Assembly (NCBI RefSeq): GCF_025821665.1
Contig: NZ_JACKSJ010000182.1
Coordinates: 1-64,000, forward strand
Source of the DNA: [Mycobacterium] manitobense
Lineage (GTDB): Bacteria; Actinomycetota; Actinomycetes; Mycobacteriales; Mycobacteriaceae
Direction of reading: 5' to 3'
DNA: 64,000 nucleotides
Shown here: positions 8,297 to 14,921 of the stretch, piece after piece
How positions within the stretch are numbered: the stretch's first letter is position 1
Layout of the letters: every line of letters begins with the position of its first letter
Notes under the pieces: generated by a model
What the model was told of the DNA's origin: nothing
The model's database searches: none
Seen by the model: only the letters and a program-made list of their open reading frames with translations
Position numbers and translations under genes: made by a program

Positions 8297-9202
8297 ATGC
8301 CGGACATCACCTCGAAGCCACCCTCGGACCGCGACGCCGCCACGGACGGTCTGACCCCGCACTTCGAGGACGTGCAGGCGCACTACGACCTGTCCGACGA
8401 CTTCTTCCGGTTGTTCCTGGACCCGACTCGGACCTACAGCTGCGCGTACTTCGAGCGTGACGACATGACCCTCGAGGAGGCGCAGTACGCCAAGATCGAC
8501 CTCGCACTGGGCAAGCTCGGCCTGCAGCCGGGCATGACGCTGCTCGACGTCGGCTGCGGGTGGGGCTCGACGATGCTGCGTGCGATCGAGAAGCACGATG
8601 TCAACGTGATCGGCCTGACGCTGTCGGAGAACCAGAAGGCGCACGTCGAGACGTTGTTCGCGGCGCTGGACAGCCCGCGCAGCCGGGAGGTCCGGCTGCA
8701 GGGCTGGGAGGAGTTCGACCAGCCGGTCGACCGCATCGTGTCGATCGGCGCGTTCGAGCACTTCGGCTTCGACCGTTACGACGACTACTTCGCGATGGCG
8801 TACGACGCGCTGCCCGACGACGGCGTGATGCTCCTGCACACCATCACCGGGCTACACCCCAAGGAGATGGCCGAGCGGGGCATGCCGCTGTCGTTCCAGT
8901 TCGCCCGGTTCGTGAAGTTCATCGTCACCGAAATCTTCCCCGGCGGCCGGCTGCCGTCGATCCCGATGGTGGAGGAGCACGGCACCAAGGCCGGGTTCAC
9001 GGTCTCGCGGGTGCAGTCGTTGCAGCCGCACTACGCGCGCACCCTCGACCTGTGGGCCGCCGCGCTGGAGGCTCGCCGCGACGACGCCATCGCCATCCAG
9101 TCCGAAGAGGTCTACGACCGGTACATGAAGTACCTGACCGGATGCGCGGACATGTTCCGGGTCGGCTACATCGACGTCAACCAGTTCACGATGGAGAAGT
9201 GA
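8297..9202 (+). CDS. mycolic acid cyclopropane synthase/methyltransferase family protein
   Basis: A 301-residue SAM-dependent enzyme of the CmaA/MmaA/PcaA/UmaA group, which adds methyl or cyclopropane groups to meromycolate chains in the cell envelope. Diagnostic features are PHFEDVQAHYDLSDDFFRLF near residue 21, YSCAYFERDDMTLEEAQ, the SAM motif TLLDVGCGWGS near residue 80, GLTLSENQ, and the family-typical SIGAFEHFGFDRYDDYF block. Its length equals the usual length of the family. Which of the paralogous reactions it performs cannot be decided by eye. Its start is supported by a -10 box six bases upstream. Confidence 0.92.
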   Translation: MPDITSKPPSDRDAATDGLTPHFEDVQAHYDLSDDFFRLFLDPTRTYSCAYFERDDMTLEEAQYAKIDLALGKLGLQPGMTLLDVGCGWGSTMLRAIEKHDVNVIGLTLSENQKAHVETLFAALDSPRSREVRLQGWEEFDQPVDRIVSIGAFEHFGFDRYDDYFAMAYDALPDDGVMLLHTITGLHPKEMAERGMPLSFQFARFVKFIVTEIFPGGRLPSIPMVEEHGTKAGFTVSRVQSLQPHYARTLDLWAAALEARRDDAIAIQSEEVYDRYMKYLTGCADMFRVGYIDVNQFTMEK

Positions 9203-9208
9203 GCCGGC

Positions 9209-9772
9209 TCAGATACCCGTCCAGCTCTCGTCGATCATCTCGGCGACGTTGATCACCTGGGCCTGTTGCGATGCGGGACTGTCGATCTCGCCGGCGACGT
9301 GTGCGGCGATGAACCGTTTCACCTCGGCGTCGATGCCCCCGATGATGCGGACCACCTCCGCGCGCAGCGTCTTGGACGTCACGTGGATGGCGATGTCCGA
9401 CGGCCGCGGCTTCTTGACGTCGAGAATGAGCAGCAGGGGTTCGGCGGCGAGCGCCGACGCGCGCAGCGCGATCTCGCCGTAGACCACGAACCGCGGCTTG
9501 TCGATGCGCAGGTCGACGACCATGTCGATCTCCAGCGGGATCTTGATGGCGAACGTGATCATCTCGCCGACGTGGCGGGTCACCTTCGGTTCCTGAACCT
9601 GGACTTTGGCGGTGACCTTGGCGATCTTGCCCGGACCCTGTGCGATGGGACCGATCTCGAAGGCGTCGCCGGCGATCTCGGCGATCGCGCCACCGACGCG
9701 CTCGTCAGTGACCGCGAACTCGTAGAACTTCCGGCCGAATTCCTCGTAGGTCATGTACTCGTGGGCAGCCAT
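9209..9772 (-). CDS. conserved protein of unknown function (187 aa)
   Basis: A 187-residue protein beginning MAAHEYMTYEEFGRKFYEFA. It has a helical start, a long beta-rich middle (KVTAKVQVQEPKVTRHVGEM, IPLEIDMVVDLRIDKPRFVV) and a helical C-terminus (VKRFIAAHVAGEID). It has no signal peptide or membrane segment. The alternating hydrophobic strands recall lipid-binding barrel-like proteins, but that is only an impression. It converges on the mycolate methyltransferase gene with a six-base gap. I do not recognise the family. Confidence 0.75.
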   Translation of the reverse strand: MAAHEYMTYEEFGRKFYEFAVTDERVGGAIAEIAGDAFEIGPIAQGPGKIAKVTAKVQVQEPKVTRHVGEMITFAIKIPLEIDMVVDLRIDKPRFVVYGEIALRASALAAEPLLLILDVKKPRPSDIAIHVTSKTLRAEVVRIIGGIDAEVKRFIAAHVAGEIDSPASQQAQVINVAEMIDESWTGI

Positions 9773-9840
9773 GATGCTGTTACGGTCTCACGTCCGCCGC
9801 CCCGAGTGAACGCAGCGTGGCCGAACCGCAATCTGCGGGG

Positions 9841-10029
9841 TCAGCTGTCGCCCTGTTGACTGCGGGCTTCCGCACCGCTGACCTCGTCGTCGAGCGCATC
9901 GTCGTTGAAGGTGCGGCCCACGTAGGAGCCGTCGCCCTCGTCGCCCTCTTTGCCGGCGCGAGATCCCGCGACCTTGTTGTCGTCGTCGACGTCGGTCTCG
10001 CTCTTGTCTTCGTCCTTGGGGCTGGTCAC
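9841..10029 (-). CDS. small acidic protein of unknown function (62 aa)
   Basis: A 62-residue very hydrophilic protein dominated by Asp, Glu, Lys, Ser and Gly (MTSPKDEDKSETDVDDDNKV), probably disordered. The start is GTG at 10029. It sits between two genes on the same strand. No named family is recognised, but its codon use matches its neighbours. Confidence 0.55.
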   Translation of the reverse strand: MTSPKDEDKSETDVDDDNKVAGSRAGKEGDEGDGSYVGRTFNDDALDDEVSGAEARSQQGDS

Positions 10030-10057
10030 CTAGACGGTCTACCCGGTTCGCCGCCGG

Positions 10058-10864
10058 CTAACCGCCGGCCCCGCCGTCGTCGGCGTAGTACTGCAGCGCG
10101 GTCACCGTGTACCGCGGCGTGTTCAGCCCGGCGATCAGCACGCCGTGCCGGCCGTCACGGCTGACGGTGGCGACGACGTTTCGGCCCGCGGCGACGAGCT
10201 TGTCGGTCGAGGCGCCGGCCAGCAGGCTCGACAGCGCGGTCCGCGAGATCGGGCCCTGCGCGCCGTCGCGGATCGGCGCCGACCCCGGCAACCGGCGGCG
10301 CACGGCGATCTCGTCGCCGCCGGCCGCGTCGGCGAGGAACCGGGCGAAGCTGCGCTTCCCGCGCCTGCCCACGCCGCGGAAACCGAGGAGGAATCCGGCG
10401 GTCCCGTGCAGCCCCTGGTTGCGCAGCAGCGCGGCCGACAGCCGCACGCCCGCCGGTGCGGCGCCGACGCCGGCGCGCAGGAACTGACCCACCATCGCGG
10501 GCAGCTCCCAGTACGCCTGCAGCCGGGTGATCCGCAGGTCCACCGGGTCGAGGTCGTACCGCAGGTAGGCGGGGATCAGCATGGTGACCGACGGGCTCAT
10601 CACGACCTCGAGGGTGACGTCCCGGATGACGGTCGCGCCGGCGACGATGTCGCGGCGGGAGTGGGCGGTGATCTGCCGCGGCGCGATGAAGGCGCGGTAG
10701 AAGCGGTCCATCTCCTCGCGGCCCCGGTGTGCGCGCGAACCCACGGGATCCTCGATCAGGGCGGTCGCGGCGAACAGGTCGAGCCAGCCCGCGCGGTCGT
10801 GGGCGGCCGCCCTGAGCAGGGATTGCTGCGCGGCAGCGAGCGTGTCGGCACGCGAGAAGGCCAT
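10058..10864 (-). CDS. SnoaL/NTF2-like domain protein with extra C-terminal region
   Basis: A 268-residue protein. The first ~140 residues are NTF2/SnoaL-like (RAGWLDLFAATALIEDPVGS, then GREEMDRFYRAFIAPRQI and LRITRLQAYWELP), the fold of ketosteroid isomerases and limonene-epoxide hydrolases. A second part (residues ~145-268) has an Arg/Lys-rich stretch (GVGRRGKRSFARFLADAA) and a final strand set ending NTPRYTVTALQYYADD, which may be a second small domain. The ATG at 10864 gives the N-terminus MAFSRADTL and is preferred to the upstream GTG at 10879. The function is unknown. Confidence 0.65.
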   Translation of the reverse strand: MAFSRADTLAAAQQSLLRAAAHDRAGWLDLFAATALIEDPVGSRAHRGREEMDRFYRAFIAPRQITAHSRRDIVAGATVIRDVTLEVVMSPSVTMLIPAYLRYDLDPVDLRITRLQAYWELPAMVGQFLRAGVGAAPAGVRLSAALLRNQGLHGTAGFLLGFRGVGRRGKRSFARFLADAAGGDEIAVRRRLPGSAPIRDGAQGPISRTALSSLLAGASTDKLVAAGRNVVATVSRDGRHGVLIAGLNTPRYTVTALQYYADDGGAGG

Positions 10865-10954
10865 ATGGCGGTTTACCACCCGGTCGGTGCGGACCGGCGG
10901 GCAGACTGGGTGAGTACCGTGGAAGTCCAGGCTGCTGCCAGGAGGAGGACGGCG

Positions 10955-11365
10955 ATGAGCAATGGACCTTTCGGATTCGATCCCGATGACCTCGACCGGG
11001 TGGCGCGGGAGGCGCTCGAGGGCGTCAGCAGGTTGTTCAGCACCTCGGGTGAACGCGCCGGGTGGGGAGCCCTGGTCGACGAGCTCGGGCGGTTCTCCCG
11101 GCCCCGCACCGAACCGGAGACCACCGGTGAGGCCGGCGACGGAGTCTGGGCGATCTTCACCGTCGACGACAACGGTGGCGCCCGCATCGAACAGGTCTAT
11201 CCGACCGAACTCGACGCACTGCGGGCCAACAAGAACAACACCGACCCGGCGCGCCGGGTCCGGTTCCTGCCCTACGGCATCGCCGTCAGCGTCCTGGACG
11301 CCAGTTCCGAAGATCGCCCCGAAGAGCGCACCGAAGAGCGCACCGAAGAGCGCACCGAAGAGTAA
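10955..11365 (+). CDS. conserved mycobacterial protein with EERT repeat tail
   Basis: A 136-residue acidic protein with a strong GGAGGAGGA ribosome site before the ATG at 10955. The body reads as helix (DPDDLDRVAREALEGVSRLF) followed by a strand pair (GVWAIFTVDDNGGARIEQVY) and RVRFLPYGIAVSVLD. The last 14 residues come from a 12-base tandem repeat that gives EERT three times and ends EE. No enzyme motif is seen. The repeat is likely to vary in copy number between strains. Confidence 0.7.
   Translation: MSNGPFGFDPDDLDRVAREALEGVSRLFSTSGERAGWGALVDELGRFSRPRTEPETTGEAGDGVWAIFTVDDNGGARIEQVYPTELDALRANKNNTDPARRVRFLPYGIAVSVLDASSEDRPEERTEERTEERTEE
11321..11362 (+). repeat. 12-base tandem repeat coding for EERT
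   Basis: The unit GAAGAGCGCACC is repeated three times exactly, followed by half a unit (GAAGAG) and the TAA stop. It lies within the 3' end of the 10955-11365 gene. Confidence 0.9.
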
Positions 11366-11472
11366 GCCCGGGAGTAACGGGGAAATCTCTCGTCGGCACC
11401 GCGGCAGCCGTTAGGATTTGCGGCGCGGGGCCGACGAATGCAGCGCTGGGCTGGTCAGATCTGAGGGTGGAC

Positions 11473-11898
11473 ATGTTTCGCAGACTTCTCGTGAGCGCGG
11501 CGGCAGCCGGCGCGGTAATCGCACTGGCACCGGGCGCCGCGGCCGACCCGCAGACCGACTACCCGGACGATCCGGGGCGTTACTCGACCGACGTGCCCGG
11601 CATGAACTACGAGGCCCGGCTCAGCGCGCCGTGCTTCAACTGGGAGCGCAACGTGTTCGGCCGCGGTCGCGGCGGCGAGCCGCTGCAGTGCAAGTACATC
11701 CCCAACCAGACTCAGCCTCCGGGCAGCGGCGGGTACTGGACCAGCTCGTATGCGCTGTACGGCGTCCAGCAGGTCGGCGCGCCTTGTCCCAGCCCGCAAT
11801 CGGCGGCACAGTCACCAGACGGCAAGCCGATGCTGTGCCTCGGTGCCCGGGGCTGGCAGCCCGGGGTGAAGACGGGCGCCGGCTTCTTCCCGATGTGA
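11473..11898 (+). CDS. small secreted cysteine-containing protein
   Basis: A 141-residue exported protein with a signal peptide (MFRRLLVSAAAAGAVIALAP, cut near AAA-DPQT). The mature part has four cysteines in SAPCFNWERN, PLQCKYIP, GAPCPSP and MLCLGARGW, probably two disulfides. The ATG at 11473 is chosen because GAGGG lies at the right spacing. The in-frame GTG at 11467 falls inside that ribosome site. Proteins of this look are common and uncharacterised in mycobacteria. Confidence 0.72.
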   Translation: MFRRLLVSAAAAGAVIALAPGAAADPQTDYPDDPGRYSTDVPGMNYEARLSAPCFNWERNVFGRGRGGEPLQCKYIPNQTQPPGSGGYWTSSYALYGVQQVGAPCPSPQSAAQSPDGKPMLCLGARGWQPGVKTGAGFFPM

Positions 11899-11906
11899 TC
11901 ACCCCG

Positions 11907-11935
11907 ACCATACAGATGATGCAGCAATGTATGGT
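11907..11935. promoter_or_regulatory. inverted-repeat operator overlapping the fadD promoter
   Basis: ACCATACA at 11907-11914 and TGTATGGT at 11928-11935 form a perfect 8-base inverted repeat with a 13-base spacer. The right arm contains TATGGT (11930-11935), which is the likely -10 box of the downstream acyl-CoA synthetase gene, six bases before its ATG. A repressor bound here would block the promoter. The arms are AT-rich and widely spaced, so this is less likely to be a terminator of the upstream gene. Confidence 0.55.
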
Positions 11936-11941
11936 CTTGGC

Positions 11942-13624
11942 ATGACCAGCGGCGCCGTCGCCTTCGACCTGTCCACCGTCTTCGGCACCGTCGCACAGGC
12001 GATCCCGGATCACACCTTCCTGGTCTGGCGCGACCGAAGGCTGAGTTACGGCCAGGTCGAGGCCCGGGCGACCGGCGTGGCCAACCATCTCGCGAGCCGC
12101 GGCCTCGGCTGCCACGTCGAACGCCCCGATCTCGGCGGACACGAGTCCGGACAGGACCATCTCGGCATCTACCTGCGCAACGGCAACGAGTACATCGAGA
12201 CGATGGTCGGGGCGTTCCGCGCGCGGGTTGCGCCGTTCAACGTCAACTACCGCTACGTCGGCGAGGAACTGGTCTACCTGCTGACCGACGCCCGGGCCAG
12301 GGCGCTCGTGTACGCCGCCGAGTTCGCCCCGCAGGTCGCGGCCATCCGTGATCAGCTGCCGCATCTCGAGGTGCTCATCCAGGTGGCCGACGGCTCGGGC
12401 AACGACCTGCTGCCCGGCGCCGTCGACTACGAGTCGGTCACCGAGGCGCCTGCCCCCGCGGGCGGACTGCCCACGCCCTCGGGCGACGACCTCTACGTCC
12501 TGTACACCGGCGGCACCACCGGCATGCCCAAGGGCGTGCTGTGGCGCCAGCACGACATCTTCATGTCGTCGATGGGCGGGCGCCCCTTCGGCAGCGACAC
12601 GTTCCTGACCTCGTACGCCGAACTCGCCGAGCGCGCCACCGCGTCGGCCGGTGTGATGTCGATGCTGATGATCCCGCCGTTCATGCATGGCGCCGCGCAG
12701 TGGGCCACGTTCACCGGCGTGACGATGGGCGGAAAGATCGTCATCCCCGACCACGTCGACCGGCTGCGGCCCGAGGACGCGCTGCGGGTGGCCGAGCGGG
12801 AACGCGTGCTGAGCATCCCGATGGTCGGCGACGCCGTCGCACGCCCGCTGGTCGAGGAGATCGAGCGGGGCGACTACGACCTCTCGGGCCTGGTCACGAT
12901 GACCAACGGCGGTGCGCCGCTGTCCCCTACGGTGCGTGACCGGATCCTGGCCGCCGTGCCGCATGTCATGGTGATGGACGCGGTGGGGTCCTCGGAGTCG
13001 GGCGCCCAGATGAGCGCCTACACCGCGGCAGGTGCGGCGGAATCGGGAGCAAGGCCGGCGGTCTTCGACCCGCAGGCCGACACGGCCGTGGTGTCGGCCG
13101 ATCTGACCCGGGTGCTCGGCCCGGGCGAGGGTCAGGGCTGGCTGGCCCGGCGGGACCTGATCCCGCTGGGGTATCTGGGCGACGAGGCCAAGACAGCGAG
13201 GACGTTCCCGACGATCGACGGGGTCCGCTGGTCGGTGCCCGGCGACCGGGCCAACGTCCTGGACGACGGCCGGATCGAGCTGCTCGGCCGCGACTCGGTC
13301 ACCATCAACTCCGGCGGTGAAAAGATCTTCGTCGAGGAGGTCGAGCGGGCCATCGCCGCGCACCCCGCCGTCTACGACGTCGTGGTGGTGGGACGGCCGT
13401 CGGAACGCTGGGGCAGCGAGGTCGTCGCCGTCGTCCAGTTCGCCGACGGCAGCTCGGCCACCGACGACGAGCTCGTCGATGTGTGCACGAAATCCATTGC
13501 GCGCTACAAGATCCCGAAGGCGTTCATCCGGACGACGAAGGTGGTGCGGTCACCGGCGGGCAAGGCCGACTACCGGTGGGCCAAGGCGCTGGCGACGGAT
13601 TCGGTGGCGGGCAGCACCGCCTGA
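11942..13624 (+). CDS. FadD-type acyl-CoA synthetase (AMP-binding)
   Basis: A 560-residue adenylate-forming ligase that joins a carboxylic acid to CoA with ATP. The P-loop-like motif is LYTGGTTGMPKGVLWR near residue 185, and the C-terminal domain has NSGGEKIFVEEVE near residue 457 and SPAGKADYRWAK at the end with the catalytic Lys. The W in the P-loop motif and the C-terminal PAGKxDYRWAK are features of the mycobacterial FadD19/FadD18-like ligases that act on sterol side chains. A steroid or long-chain substrate is therefore plausible but not proven. ATG at 11942 is preferred to 11927 because the -10 box lies between them. Confidence 0.88.
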   Translation: MTSGAVAFDLSTVFGTVAQAIPDHTFLVWRDRRLSYGQVEARATGVANHLASRGLGCHVERPDLGGHESGQDHLGIYLRNGNEYIETMVGAFRARVAPFNVNYRYVGEELVYLLTDARARALVYAAEFAPQVAAIRDQLPHLEVLIQVADGSGNDLLPGAVDYESVTEAPAPAGGLPTPSGDDLYVLYTGGTTGMPKGVLWRQHDIFMSSMGGRPFGSDTFLTSYAELAERATASAGVMSMLMIPPFMHGAAQWATFTGVTMGGKIVIPDHVDRLRPEDALRVAERERVLSIPMVGDAVARPLVEEIERGDYDLSGLVTMTNGGAPLSPTVRDRILAAVPHVMVMDAVGSSESGAQMSAYTAAGAAESGARPAVFDPQADTAVVSADLTRVLGPGEGQGWLARRDLIPLGYLGDEAKTARTFPTIDGVRWSVPGDRANVLDDGRIELLGRDSVTINSGGEKIFVEEVERAIAAHPAVYDVVVVGRPSERWGSEVVAVVQFADGSSATDDELVDVCTKSIARYKIPKAFIRTTKVVRSPAGKADYRWAKALATDSVAGSTA

Positions 13625-13709
13625 CAGCGCCGCCTCATGTAGCGGGAACGGCGCCCAGCACCCGCTGCAGGTCGGGCTTCATCGCCTGCAGTTGCTGGCC
13701 CCAGTAGGC

Positions 13710-14621
13710 TCAGCTGTGGGTGCCGTCGGGGAAATCGAACATCCCGTTGCGGCCGCCCGCCGCGACGTAGCGGTCGCGGAAGGCGATGTTGGACTTGATC
13801 GCGAAGCCTTCGAGGAATCCCAGGCCCGCGACCGGTGCGGTGGACCCCGCGGCGTCGACGCCGGTCGGGGTGCCGTTGCCGCAGTAGATCCAGACCCGGG
13901 TGTTGTTGGCCACGAGCCTGTCGACGTTGACCGTGGGATCGTTGCGGGCCCACGCCGGGTCGCCCGGCGGTCCCCACATCGCATCGGGGTTGAACCCGCC
14001 GTTCCACATCATCGCGACGCGGACCTGGCCCGCCCACTCGGGGGCGGACAGGTTGAGGAAGCCCGACAATGAACCGGCGTAGACGAACAACTGCGGGTGG
14101 TGGGCGGCGAGCACGAGCGCGGACGACCCGCCCATCGAAAGACCGACCGCCGCATTGCCACTCGCCGCGACATCGCGGTTGGCCGCCAACCACGCCGGCA
14201 ACTCCTGAGTCAGGAACGTCTCCCACTTGTAGGTGTAGGTGCCGCTGTTGCCGACCGCAGGCTGGTACCAGTCGCTGTAGAAGCTGGACTTGCCGCCGAC
14301 CGGAAGCACCATCGACAGACCTGAGCCGTTGTACCAGTCGAACACCGCCGTGTTGATGTCCCACCCGTTGCGGTCGTCGCTCGCCTCCATGCTGTCGAGG
14401 AGGTACACCGCGTGCGAACCCGGACCGCCGCTGAGGAATTCGACGCGGATCGGGCGGCCCATCGCCGCTGAGGGAACCTCGAGTTGTTCGACGGGCAGGT
14501 CCGGGCTGGAATACGCGTCGGCGGTGACCGTTCCGGCGGTGCCCGCGATCAGCGCGGAGAGCACCGCGACGGCGGTCAGCCGTCCCAGCCGTCGTGGCCA
14601 TCGCATATCAATGAACGCCAT
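13710..14621 (-). CDS. antigen-85-family esterase/mycolyltransferase, interrupted near its end by TGA
   Basis: A 303-residue secreted alpha/beta hydrolase of the antigen 85 (Fbp) type, which moves mycolic acids onto trehalose or arabinogalactan. It has a signal peptide ending near TADA, the nucleophile motif GLSMGGSSA, the GGPGSHAVYLLD start strand, and the histidine in FDFPDGTHS. The frame ends with TGA (13710-13712) exactly where family members have Trp in the GTHSWxYWG motif. Beyond it the frame continues 24 codons (AYWGQQLQAMKPDLQ and on) to a second stop at 13635-13637, restoring a normal length of about 328 residues. Either a nonsense mutation, a sequence error, or read-through. The catalytic residues all lie before the stop. 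The start may be 14621 or 14624, both behind a G-rich ribosome site. Confidence 0.8.
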   Translation of the reverse strand: MAFIDMRWPRRLGRLTAVAVLSALIAGTAGTVTADAYSSPDLPVEQLEVPSAAMGRPIRVEFLSGGPGSHAVYLLDSMEASDDRNGWDINTAVFDWYNGSGLSMVLPVGGKSSFYSDWYQPAVGNSGTYTYKWETFLTQELPAWLAANRDVAASGNAAVGLSMGGSSALVLAAHHPQLFVYAGSLSGFLNLSAPEWAGQVRVAMMWNGGFNPDAMWGPPGDPAWARNDPTVNVDRLVANNTRVWIYCGNGTPTGVDAAGSTAPVAGLGFLEGFAIKSNIAFRDRYVAAGGRNGMFDFPDGTHS

Positions 14622-14921
14622 CACTGACCCCCACCTTCGTCCGATCCAGGCTGGGGCGGACGATACGCGCGAGCCCGGTTCCGCGGCAGGTTTTCGACAT
14701 TCCCCGAGCGGACGGTGTCAGCGCCCGAAACACGCTGTGGCGGGCCACATCCAATGTGGATGCATCCTCACTCAACGGTTGCGCTCCGGCGGTGACGATT
14801 TCGGCTGCGGACAGAAGGTTTGGATGAACGCTCCGCGCGCAGACATCTGCGCCGCGCGCCGGCGGGCAACGCAGCACCGGCTAGCGGTGCCCCGGTCAGG
14901 CCGGGGCACTACCATCAGCCG
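14622..14921. other. 300-base divergent intergenic region with two inverted repeats
   Basis: No convincing gene is seen between the antigen-85-like gene and the histidine kinase. CCACAT-CCA-ATGTGG (14745-14759) is a perfect short inverted repeat mid-way, and TGCCCCGG-TCAGG-CCGGGGCA (14888-14908) is a perfect 8-base inverted repeat just before the kinase promoter. The latter could be an operator or an RNA hairpin. Confidence 0.5.
14910..14915 (+). promoter_or_regulatory. -10 box TACCAT for the histidine kinase
   Basis: TACCAT lies six bases before the GTG at 14922 and one base after the inverted repeat at 14888-14908. It decides the start, since the longer open frame from 14820 would begin upstream of the transcript. 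Confidence 0.5.

Noticed and set aside
11636..13363. 575-codon frame opposite the FadD gene
   Set aside because: Antisense shadow of a gene with complete adenylation motifs.
14608..14877. 89-codon minus-strand frame in the kinase promoter gap
   Set aside because: Overlaps the signal-peptide start region and promoter, has no ribosome site and a non-protein-like composition.
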